A DNA stretch of 64,000 nucleotides from Microbacterium atlanticum (lineage in GTDB: Bacteria > Actinomycetota > Actinomycetes > Actinomycetales > Microbacteriaceae), in the NCBI RefSeq assembly GCF_015277815.1, contig NZ_CP063813.1, forward strand, positions 496,001-560,000, read 5' to 3'. The translations under genes were made by a program, and so were the position numbers. Of this stretch, positions 32,715-40,207 are shown in pieces (within the stretch, counting starts at the first letter, position 1; each line of letters begins with the position of its first letter). The notes beneath the pieces are model-generated. The model made no database searches. It had not been told where the DNA came from and saw only the letters and a list, made by a program, of their open reading frames with translations.

Positions 32715-34091
32715 ATGTCGTCCCCGTCGCAGAGCGCCACGGCGCAGACCCTGCTGAACAGCCCCCACCTGTCCAGCGGCATCCGGAAGGCCACCTTCCG
32801 CCTGATGCCGATGCTGATCATCCTGTACTTCGTCGCGTTCCTCGACCGCACCAACGTCGGCTTCGCCGAAGAGGCGCTCGCGGTCGACCGGGGGATCTCG
32901 GCCGGCGCCTACGCGCTCGGCGCGGGCATCTTCTTCATCGGCTACGCGCTGTTCGAGATCCCGTCGAACCTGCTGCTGACCAAGTTCGGCGCGCGCTTCT
33001 GGCTGGCGCGGATCGCGATCTCCTGGGGCATCGTCGCGTCGCTGTTCGCCTTCGTCAACGGCGAGCCGATGTTCATCCTGCTGCGCTTCCTGCTCGGCGT
33101 GACCGAGGCCGGGCTCTTCCCCGGCGTCATCATGTTCCTCGCCGAGTGGTTCCCCAACAAGCGGCGCGTGCAGATGTTCGCGCTGTTCTACCTCGCGCAG
33201 CCGTTCTCGCAGATGCTCGGCGCTCCGCTGTCGGGTGGCCTGATCAGCTTCGGCGACACCTTCACGCCGTGGGCGGGATGGCAGGTGATGTTCTTCGTCG
33301 AGGGCATGATGGCTGTCGTCGCCGGCATCGCGGCGTTCTTCTTCCTCGTCGACTCGCCGCAGAAGGCGAAGTTCCTGAACGACGACGAGAAGGCCGCGAT
33401 GAAGGCGGTGATGGATCACGAGGATGCCGTCAAGCAGGAGGACGGGCCACGCGGCATCGGCCCCGCGCTGGTGAACTGGAAAGTCTGGTACTTCACCGCG
33501 ATCTACTTCTGCCTGCAGATCGCCGTCTACGGCACCACCTTCTACCTGCCGCAGCAGGTCGCGACGCTCATCGGCCAGGAAGTCGGCTGGCAGGTGGGGC
33601 TCGTGTCGGCGATCCCGTGGGCGGTCGGACTGTTCGCCTGCTACTACGTGGGCAAGCACGCCCACACTGTGCGCCGGCGGCGCAAGTGGGGGTCGCTGTT
33701 CTTCCTCATCACCGGCATCGCGATCCTCGTGTCGGCGTGGGCGGGCGCGACGGGGCAGGGCCTGATCGGCATCGTCGCCATCACGGTGGCGGTGGCCTCC
33801 TTCCTGTCGGCCGGACCGATCACGTGGTCCTTCCCGACCTCGTTCCTGGTGGGTGCGGCTGCGGCCACCGGCATCGGCCTGATCAACTCGCTCGGCAACC
33901 TGGGCGGCTTCGTCGCCCCCATCATGCGCACCGCGGTCAACGAGGCGGTCCCGACCGAGAGCGGCGCGTGGGGAGTGGTCTCGCTGGGCGTCTTCGCCTT
34001 CGCGGGTGCCGTGCTGATGTGGACGACGAGGTTCTTCCGCGCCAAGGCCGACGCCCTGCTCGACGACGACGCCCCGCAGGCGCGTGACTGA
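32715..34091 (+). CDS. MFS transporter, anion:cation symporter type
   Basis: The protein has 458 residues and twelve predicted spans. It begins MLIILYFVAFLDRTNVGFA, the ACS-family signature (phthalate, hexuronate and other acid permeases), and has the loop motif RFLLGVTEAGLFPGV. ACS members import organic acids with H+ or Na+. Its position in the regulon argues that the imported compound is a sugar acid rather than a neutral sugar. Confidence 0.87.
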   Translation: MSSPSQSATAQTLLNSPHLSSGIRKATFRLMPMLIILYFVAFLDRTNVGFAEEALAVDRGISAGAYALGAGIFFIGYALFEIPSNLLLTKFGARFWLARIAISWGIVASLFAFVNGEPMFILLRFLLGVTEAGLFPGVIMFLAEWFPNKRRVQMFALFYLAQPFSQMLGAPLSGGLISFGDTFTPWAGWQVMFFVEGMMAVVAGIAAFFFLVDSPQKAKFLNDDEKAAMKAVMDHEDAVKQEDGPRGIGPALVNWKVWYFTAIYFCLQIAVYGTTFYLPQQVATLIGQEVGWQVGLVSAIPWAVGLFACYYVGKHAHTVRRRRKWGSLFFLITGIAILVSAWAGATGQGLIGIVAITVAVASFLSAGPITWSFPTSFLVGAAAATGIGLINSLGNLGGFVAPIMRTAVNEAVPTESGAWGVVSLGVFAFAGAVLMWTTRFFRAKADALLDDDAPQARD

Positions 34092-34174
34092 GACGACGGA
34101 GGCGCGCTTCGCGCGTCCCCGTCGCCCGCCGGGGCTGCGGGTCGGGAGATCTGCCGCCGGAGGGATGCGAAGCG

Positions 34175-34837
34175 ATGAAGACGGCGGTCCTCGACGACGA
34201 CCCGACCGGCACCCAATCGGCGTCCGGGGTCACGGTGGCTTTCGACGCCGCCGCGATCGAGGACGCCCTGTGCGAGGCCGACAGCGTCTACGTGCAGACC
34301 AACTCGCGGGCCATCGCCGAGCACGACGCGGTCGCACTCGTCCGCCGGGTGCGCGACGCCGCGCGGGAGGCCGCGGCTCGCCTGGGCGAAGACGTGCAGT
34401 TCGTGCTCCGCGGCGACTCCACGCTGCGCAGGCACGTGTTCGCCGATCCCGCAGCGGCCGGACGATCTGCCGCCGAGCGCGCGCGGGAACAGCTCGCGGC
34501 GACCGGACTCGCGATCGTCGCCACCGAGCGCCGGCGGCGAGGCGAGCACGACACGCTGCGCCACGGCGAGCTCGTCATGCAGGCCCTCACCGCCGCCGTC
34601 CGCGAGCTCGTGCCGCACGTGCGCGCCGTCGTCGCGAAGGGCGGCATCACCTCGGCCGAGCTGGCCCGCACCGCGATCGGCGCGACGAGCGCGCGGGTGC
34701 GCGGACAGGTGCTCGCCGGCGTCTCGGTCTGGGATCTGACCTCGCCTCTCGGCCACGAGATGACCTACGTCGTCGTGCCCGGCAACGTCGGCGGTGCTGA
34801 GACGCTGACCGACGTCCTCGGAGCGCTCGGCCGGTGA
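34175..34837 (+). pseudogene. Internally deleted DUF1537 four-carbon acid-sugar kinase
   Basis: Full-length DUF1537 kinases have about 420-450 residues; this frame has 220. Residues 1-89 match the N-terminus (DDDPTGTQS at 7-15, YVQTNSRAI, LRGDSTLRRH at 79-88). From about residue 100 the sequence jumps to the far C-terminal ATP domain (AREQLA, AKGGITS at 154-160, PGNVGG at 202-207). About 200 residues in the middle are missing with the frame kept. The product probably cannot fold or bind ATP properly. Its presence still suggests the cluster once handled a phosphorylated tetronate or related acid sugar. Confidence 0.75.
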
Positions 34838-34844
34838 CCGGGGG

Positions 34845-35915
34845 TCAGGCGGCGGAGGTCTCCCGTGCGATCGCCGCGAGGAACGCGTCGATGTCGTTCT
34901 CGGAGGTGTCGAAGCTGCACATCCAGCGCACCTCGTTCCTGGCCGCATCCCAGTCGTAGAACCGGAACGATCCGCGCAGGCGATCGGCGACGCCGGGCGG
35001 CAGCGTCGCGAAGACGCCGTTCGCCTGCGTCGGCTGGGTGAAAGTCACACCGCGGATCGTTCCGTCGGCGAGCCCCGCCTCGATGCCGGCGCGGAGGCGC
35101 TGCGCCATCGCGTTCGAGTGCGACGCATTGCGCAGCCAAAGGTCGCCCTCCAGCAGCGCGAGCAGCTGCGCCGAGACGAACCGCATCTTCGAGGCAAGCT
35201 GCATGTCGAGCTTCCGCAGGAAGGTCAGGCCCCGCGACGCCTCGGGGTTGAGCACCACGACGGCCTCGCCGAGCATCGCGCCGTTCTTCGTGCCGCCGAA
35301 GCTGAGCACGTCGACGCCCGCGTCGCGGGTGAAGGCACGGAAAGGCACACCCAGTGAGGCGGCGGCGTTCGAGAGCCGCGCGCCGTCCATGTGCACGTGC
35401 ATCCCGAGGCCGTGCGCGTGGTCGGCGATCGTGCGGATCTCGTCCACCGAGTACAGGGTGCCGAGCTCGGTCGACTGGGTGATCGACACCACCAGCGGCT
35501 GCGCCCGGTGCTCGTCACCCCAGCCCCACGCCTCGCGGTCGATGAGATCGGTGGTGAGCTTCCCGTCGCCGGTCGGGACGGTGAGCAGCTTGATCCCGGC
35601 GACGCGCTCGGGCGCGCCGCCCTCGTCGACGTTGATGTGGGCGCTGCCGGCGGCGATCACGGCACCCCAGCGGGGGAGCATGGACTGCAGTCCGACCACG
35701 TTGGCGCCGGTGCCGTTGAACACCGGGTACGCCTCGACGCCCTCACCGAAGTGACGGGCCATGACCTCCTGGAGACGCTCGGTGTAGACGTCCTCGCCGT
35801 ACGAGACCTGGTGCCCGTCATTGGCGGCGGCGATGGCCGCGAGCACCTCGGGATGGATGCCGGAGTAGTTGTCGGAGGCGAATCCGCGCAGGTTGGGGTC
35901 GTGGATGGTGGTCAC
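34845..35915 (-). CDS. Threonine aldolase family PLP-dependent lyase
   Basis: The protein has 356 residues of fold-type I. It begins with the family hallmark GFASDNYSGIHPEV. HMDGARLSNA holds the PLP-ring Asp, and the PLP Lys is Lys210 in SFGGTKNG. Low-specificity L-threonine aldolases split L-threonine or L-allo-threonine to glycine and acetaldehyde and can act on other beta-hydroxy amino acids. It converges on the DUF1537 remnant with 7 bp between them. Confidence 0.87.
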   Translation of the reverse strand: MTTIHDPNLRGFASDNYSGIHPEVLAAIAAANDGHQVSYGEDVYTERLQEVMARHFGEGVEAYPVFNGTGANVVGLQSMLPRWGAVIAAGSAHINVDEGGAPERVAGIKLLTVPTGDGKLTTDLIDREAWGWGDEHRAQPLVVSITQSTELGTLYSVDEIRTIADHAHGLGMHVHMDGARLSNAAASLGVPFRAFTRDAGVDVLSFGGTKNGAMLGEAVVVLNPEASRGLTFLRKLDMQLASKMRFVSAQLLALLEGDLWLRNASHSNAMAQRLRAGIEAGLADGTIRGVTFTQPTQANGVFATLPPGVADRLRGSFRFYDWDAARNEVRWMCSFDTSENDIDAFLAAIARETSAA

Positions 35916-35961
35916 GGATATCCATTCTCATATCGCGACGGCAGCCGCGGCCGCCGTCGCG

Positions 35962-36675
35962 TCACAGCGAGGGGTCGGTGAGGTCGACGATGGTGTCGTT
36001 CGTCTCGGTGGCGTCGGTCATCCACAGGTCGGCGAATCGCTGCGCCAGGGCGTCCTCCAGGCCCGAGAGGCTCTTGGTGCGGAAGATGACGGATGCCGCG
36101 GCCAGCGGCCGCCCGGAGTCCTTCGCCGCTTTCGCGAACCCCTGTGCGACGGCGCGCGCCCACGCCTCGCTCGCCGCCTTGACCGCGGCGTAGTTGGCGC
36201 CGCCGGCGAGCGGACGCTCCACGGCGGTGGAGGAGACGATCGCCGTGCGCGCCGATTCCGACGCCCGCAGGTCGGCGTCGAATGCCCGGCTCACGTGGCG
36301 CAGCGCGCTGAGCGCGCGCTCCAGGAAGCGGTAGTCGTCGTCGGTCTGTCCCTCCAGGCCCCCGCCTCCGCGCCACCCGCCGACGAGGTGCAGCACGCCG
36401 TCGACCGTCCCGTCGGAGGCGTGGATGCGCTCGGCGAGCGCGGCCACGTCGGCCTCGTCCGTCAGGTCGCAGACCTCGGTGCGAAGGCTCCCGGCGGGGG
36501 CGAGCTCGACCACGCCCGCGCCCGGCTCGACGGCAGCGGCGAGCTGTTCCAGCTTGTCGGCGCTGCGCCCGACGGCGACGACGCGCGCGCCCGCCGCGAC
36601 GAGCTCGCGCGCGGCGGCGAGGCCGGACGCACTGGTGGCTCCCGAGATGACGACGAGTCTGCCTGAGACGCTCAT
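35962..36675 (-). CDS. SDR family oxidoreductase next to the DUF6421 gene
   Basis: The protein has 237 residues. The nucleotide loop is SGATSASGLAAA near the N-terminus, HLVGGWRGGG takes the place of the usual NNAG, and YAAVK holds the catalytic Tyr and Lys. It lacks the usual long C-terminal substrate arm. ATG 36675 with GGAG immediately upstream is preferred over an ATG 12 codons earlier. It lies downstream of the DUF6421 gene on the same strand with an 85-bp gap, so the two probably act together. Confidence 0.75.
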   Translation of the reverse strand: MSVSGRLVVISGATSASGLAAARELVAAGARVVAVGRSADKLEQLAAAVEPGAGVVELAPAGSLRTEVCDLTDEADVAALAERIHASDGTVDGVLHLVGGWRGGGGLEGQTDDDYRFLERALSALRHVSRAFDADLRASESARTAIVSSTAVERPLAGGANYAAVKAASEAWARAVAQGFAKAAKDSGRPLAAASVIFRTKSLSGLEDALAQRFADLWMTDATETNDTIVDLTDPSL

Positions 36676-36760
36676 ACTCCTACCCTTCCACGCCGCCTGG
36701 CGCACCGGCATCCGCTCGCCGTCCCCTTGACGTGAACGGGCGAGCTCGTCCAGCGACGGC

Positions 36761-38209
36761 TCAGCCGTCGCGGCCGGTGATGCCGGCGGTCGACTCGATG
36801 ACGGGCTTCATCTTCTTGTCGAGCGCCTCGAAGAACATCGACAGCGGGAACTCGTCGTCCATCACCGCGTCGGTGTAGCCTTTCGGCGGCCCGGCGAGGA
36901 TCTCGTCGGACAGGCCGCCGGCCCATTGCGATGCCGGGTGGGGCGTCAGCGTCGAGCGGACGAGGTCGTACGCGGCAAGCCAGTGCGCAGTCTTCGGGCG
37001 GTCGATCGAGCGCCAGTAGAGCTCATCGATCGCGTCGCCGAGCGCGACCACGGCGGCCGGCACGTCCTTCCAGTCGAAGGCGAGGGCCGTGTCGGTCCAG
37101 TGCAGCACCCCGCGCTGGTGCAGCCAGGCGAACAGCAGCTGGCCGCCGAGGCCGTCGTAGTTGCGCACGCGCGTGCCGGTGATGGCGAAGCGGAAGATCC
37201 GGTCGAAGATCACCGCGTACTGCACGAGCACGGCGTGCTCGAGCATCTCCGCCTCCGCGCCCTCGAGCGTCTCGCCCTTCTCGACCTTCGCGCGCAGGCG
37301 GGCGGTGATCGAGACGCACTCGCGGAACGCCGTGAGGTCGCACCGCAGCTCCTCGAGCGAGTACAGGAAGTACGGCATCCGCTGCTTGATCATGAACGGA
37401 TCGAACGGCAGGTCGCCGCGCATGTGCGTGCGGTCGTGGATGATGTCCCACATCACGAACGTCTTCTCGGCGAGCTCCTGGTCCTCCAGCAGGCGGGCGG
37501 CGTCGGCCGGAAGCTCGAGCTTGGTGATCTCGGCGGCCGCGCGCACCACGCGGCGGTAGCGGGCGGCCTCGCGGTCCTGGAAGATCGCGCCCCACGTGAA
37601 CGCCGGGATCTCGCGCATCGCGACCGTCTCGGGGAAGAGCACCGCGCTGTTGGTGTCGTAGCCGGGGGTGAAGTCGAGGAACCGCAGCGAGACGAACAGC
37701 TTGTTGCCGTAGTCGCCCGCCTCCAGCTGCGCGATGAACTCGGGCCAGATCACCTCGACGAGCACGGCCTCGATGTGGCGGTCGGACGATCCGTTCTGCG
37801 TGTACATCGGGAAGACGACCAGGTGACGGATGCCGTCGACCCGGTGCTGCTGCGGCTGGAAGGCGGTGAGCGAGTCGAGGAAGTCCGGGATGCCGAACCC
37901 CTCGTCCATCCAGCGCTCGAAGTCGCGCACCGAGGCCGCCAGGTACTCGGCGTCGTGCGGGAACGCGGGGGCGAGCGCGCGGATGCCGGCGACGATCTCG
38001 CCTACCAGGGCCCGCGCCCGGGCGTGGGCGGCGGCATCCGGAATCGAGCCGTCCTTCACCTGCAGCGCCTGGATCGCAGTCGCCGCTGCCTTCAGCCGGA
38101 GCCACGCCGGCGACGCCTCGAGCGCGTCGCCCGCGGTCGCGCCGATGGTGTCCTCGACGACCTCGGGTTCGCCGACGATGACCTGCGTGGCGCGGGTGGG
38201 AGCGGGCAT
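36761..38209 (-). CDS. DUF6421 family protein
   Basis: This 482-residue cytoplasmic protein resembles the actinobacterial DUF6421 family, whose function is unknown. Notable conserved segments are VVFPMYTQNGSSDRHIEAV, a His/Asp-rich MWDIIHDRTHMRGDLPFD (candidate metal or active site) and NYDGLGGQLLFAWLHQ. It is mainly alpha-helical with no membrane span or coiled coil. GGAGG precedes the ATG at good distance. It diverges from an Lrp-type regulator across 103 bp and is followed by an SDR gene. Confidence 0.75.
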   Translation of the reverse strand: MPAPTRATQVIVGEPEVVEDTIGATAGDALEASPAWLRLKAAATAIQALQVKDGSIPDAAAHARARALVGEIVAGIRALAPAFPHDAEYLAASVRDFERWMDEGFGIPDFLDSLTAFQPQQHRVDGIRHLVVFPMYTQNGSSDRHIEAVLVEVIWPEFIAQLEAGDYGNKLFVSLRFLDFTPGYDTNSAVLFPETVAMREIPAFTWGAIFQDREAARYRRVVRAAAEITKLELPADAARLLEDQELAEKTFVMWDIIHDRTHMRGDLPFDPFMIKQRMPYFLYSLEELRCDLTAFRECVSITARLRAKVEKGETLEGAEAEMLEHAVLVQYAVIFDRIFRFAITGTRVRNYDGLGGQLLFAWLHQRGVLHWTDTALAFDWKDVPAAVVALGDAIDELYWRSIDRPKTAHWLAAYDLVRSTLTPHPASQWAGGLSDEILAGPPKGYTDAVMDDEFPLSMFFEALDKKMKPVIESTAGITGRDG

Positions 38210-38312
38210 GGTGAACCTCCGATCTGCACGTGCGGTTGCTCGCCATTCTAGAGAAGTTCCCCTCGATCGACGATTCGACAGGAAGTTTTCCGGTTTGCGT
38301 TACGCTCGAGCC
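38210..38312. promoter_or_regulatory. Divergent promoter region with repeated half-sites
   Basis: GAAGTTCCCC (38253-38262) and GAAGTTTTCC (38282-38291) are direct repeats 29 bp apart; the second is part of GGAAGTTTTCC, a near palindrome. The Lrp-type gene has a TACGCT -10 box at 38301-38306, 6 nt before its ATG. The half-sites are good candidates for autoregulation and for control of the DUF6421 gene. Confidence 0.4.
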
Positions 38313-38768
38313 ATGCCGAGCCTGGATGACGCCATCGACGCCGCGATCGTGCGGGATGTCTCGAACGACGCCCGCGCCACGCTCGCCGAGCTGTCGGCGT
38401 CCGTCGGGCTCTCGGTGTCCGCGGTGCAGGCGCGGCTGCGGAAGCTCGAGACCCGCGGCGTCATCACCGGCTACCGTGCGCTCGTGGATGCCGAGGCCGT
38501 CGGAAAGCCGCTCGCCGCCTTCGTCGAGATCACCCCGCTGGACCCCGCGCAGCCCGACAACGCGCCGGAGCTGCTCGAGCATCTCAGCGAGATCGAGGCG
38601 TGCCATTCGATCGCCGGCGACGCCAGCTACATCCTCCTCGTGCGGGTCGCGACGCCGCGCCACCTGGAATCGCTGATCCGCGACATCCGCGCCGCGGCGT
38701 CGGTGAACACCCGCACGACGGTCGTGCTGCAGACGTTCTACGAGAACCGTCCGATCCTCCCCGCGTGA
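38313..38768 (+). CDS. Lrp/AsnC family transcriptional regulator
   Basis: The protein has 151 residues. The N-terminal helix-turn-helix is IVRDVSNDARATLAELSASVGLSVSAVQARL, a signature like 'GVITGYRALVD' ends the first domain, and the C-terminal RAM ligand domain has CHSIAGDASYILLVRV. It is expected to act as an octamer and to sense an amino acid. It is leaderless, and a divergent DUF6421-SDR unit is its likely target. Confidence 0.88.
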   Translation: MPSLDDAIDAAIVRDVSNDARATLAELSASVGLSVSAVQARLRKLETRGVITGYRALVDAEAVGKPLAAFVEITPLDPAQPDNAPELLEHLSEIEACHSIAGDASYILLVRVATPRHLESLIRDIRAAASVNTRTTVVLQTFYENRPILPA

Positions 38769-38811
38769 CCCCTCCGGCGCGGGGCGCCGAAGCGGAGGGT
38801 AGCCTCGGGCC

Positions 38812-39774
38812 ATGGACTCCGCGTCATCACCACCGAGCACGGGACGCGGTGTGCTCATCGTGCGCAATGCCGCATCGGGAACCGCGGTCCTGCGGGCCGA
38901 CCCCGCCGGCACGTTCGCCGAGCGCCTCCCCGAGGCCGTCGTGCACGAGCTCGCCGACGGCGAGGACCTCGCCGATGTCGTCGATGCCGCAATGGAGTCG
39001 GATGCCGCGCCCGACGTGCTGGGGATCTACGGCGGCGACGGCTCGGTGTCGCGCATGGCGCATCTCGCCCGGCGCCACGGACGCCCGCTGCTCGCGATGC
39101 CCGGTGGGACGTTCAACCACTTCGTGCGCGCGCTCGGCGTCGACAGCGTCGAGGCCGCCATCGACGCGTACCAGGCGGGTTCGACCGTCGCGGTGGGCGT
39201 CGCCGAGGCGACGGCGGACGACGACGAGCCGGTGACCGTGCTCAACGTCGTGTCGGTCGGCGCCTACCCCGAGCTCATCGGGGAGAGGGAGCGCCGCACG
39301 AGCCTGGGCAAGTGGATCGGCGGCGTCGTCGCCACGGCGGCGGCGCTCCGGCGCGCCGAGCCGCTCACGATCGTCAGCGAGGGCCGACGCGCGCGGGTGT
39401 GGTCGGTGTTCGTCAGCGTCGGCCGCAACGACCCCGAGCGCGTCGCCACGATGCAGCGTCAGGAGGCCGAGACGGGAGTCCTCGACGTGCGCGTCCACCA
39501 CGCGCGCGGATCGAAGGTGCGCGCGCTCGCCTCCCTGGCCTTCGGCAAGCGCACCGCGGCGGTGCTGCGCGCCGTGCGCCTGTTCCCCCGCGACGAGGAC
39601 GTGGAGCGCCTCGTGGTGCGCGAGCTGGACCTTCGGGTGCGCCCCGAGGCGGGGCATCCGTCCGTCTTCGTCCACGACGGCGAACTCGAGGAGCGCGCGG
39701 CCGGCGGCTTCCGCCTGCGCTGCGTCGCGCTGCCCGGCGCGCTGACGGTGTTCGCGCCGCCGCCGGCCGCCTGA
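38812..39774 (+). CDS. Diacylglycerol kinase-family lipid kinase
   Basis: The protein has 320 residues. The catalytic-site motif GGDGS (74-78) and the adjacent MPGGTFNHFVRAL (about 96-108) define the diacylglycerol/sphingosine kinase family; the C-terminal beta-sandwich completes the fold. Relatives phosphorylate diacylglycerol, undecaprenol or phosphatidylinositol-type lipids at the membrane. It is leaderless: TAGCCT at 38800-38805 lies 6 nt before the ATG. Its stop codon overlaps the first copy of the inverted-repeat array. Confidence 0.82.
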   Translation: MDSASSPPSTGRGVLIVRNAASGTAVLRADPAGTFAERLPEAVVHELADGEDLADVVDAAMESDAAPDVLGIYGGDGSVSRMAHLARRHGRPLLAMPGGTFNHFVRALGVDSVEAAIDAYQAGSTVAVGVAEATADDDEPVTVLNVVSVGAYPELIGERERRTSLGKWIGGVVATAAALRRAEPLTIVSEGRRARVWSVFVSVGRNDPERVATMQRQEAETGVLDVRVHHARGSKVRALASLAFGKRTAAVLRAVRLFPRDEDVERLVVRELDLRVRPEAGHPSVFVHDGELEERAAGGFRLRCVALPGALTVFAPPPAA

Positions 39775-40141
39775 CTCGCCAAAACACGCCGGAGCGGAAG
39801 TAGCCGGGCGGCGTGTCTTGGCGACTCAGCGGACGCACGAGTCCGAGTACCCGCCCCGGCGCGCTCGGGCGACCCGCCCCGCCCCGACCCGCGCGCTCGG
39901 GCGACCTGCCCCGGCGCGGACACGCGACTCGCCAAGACACGCCGGAGCGGAATTCGCGAAGCGGCGTGTCTTGGCGACTCAGCGGACGCACGCGCTTGTG
40001 GCACCCGCCCCGGCCCGCACGCGCCCGCCCGGCCCCGCCCCGGCCCGACCCGCGCGCTCGGGCGACCTGCCCCGGCGCGGACACGTGACTCGCCACAACA
40101 CGCCGGAGCGGAATTCGCGAGGCGGCGTGTCTTGGCGAGTC
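39774..40141. repeat. Three-copy array of long inverted repeats with GC-rich spacers
   Basis: Each copy has 16-19-bp arms of the form TCGCCAAGACACGCCG...CGGCGTGTCTTGGCGA around a 17-nt loop (GAGCGGAATTCGCGAAG in copy 2). Copies lie at 39776-39824 (one mismatch), 39929-39977 (perfect) and 40087-40141 (two mismatches). The spacers share CGCGCGCTCGGGCGACCTGC and other blocks, giving a tandem unit of about 153-160 bp. The array fills the 433-bp gap between convergent genes. It looks like a REP/BIME-type element that can also end transcription from both sides. Confidence 0.75.
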
Positions 40142-40165
40142 GCAACGAGAGAGGAGGGAGAGACT

Positions 40166-40201
40166 GCGGATGCCGCGGCCGATGGTGGCCGCGGCATCCG
40201 C
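40166..40201 (-). terminator. Terminator-like hairpin after the aldehyde dehydrogenase gene
   Basis: GCGGATGCCGCGGCC at 40166-40180 pairs perfectly with 40187-40201 (15-bp stem, 6-nt loop), 6 bp beyond the stop codon at 40208. It probably ends the long pyrimidine-degradation transcript. Confidence 0.65.
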
Positions 40202-40207
40202 TGTCGC

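Noticed and set aside
39774..40141. CRISPR array
   Set aside because: Units are about 150 bp apart, repeats are long inverted repeats, the spacers are themselves related, and there are no cas genes.
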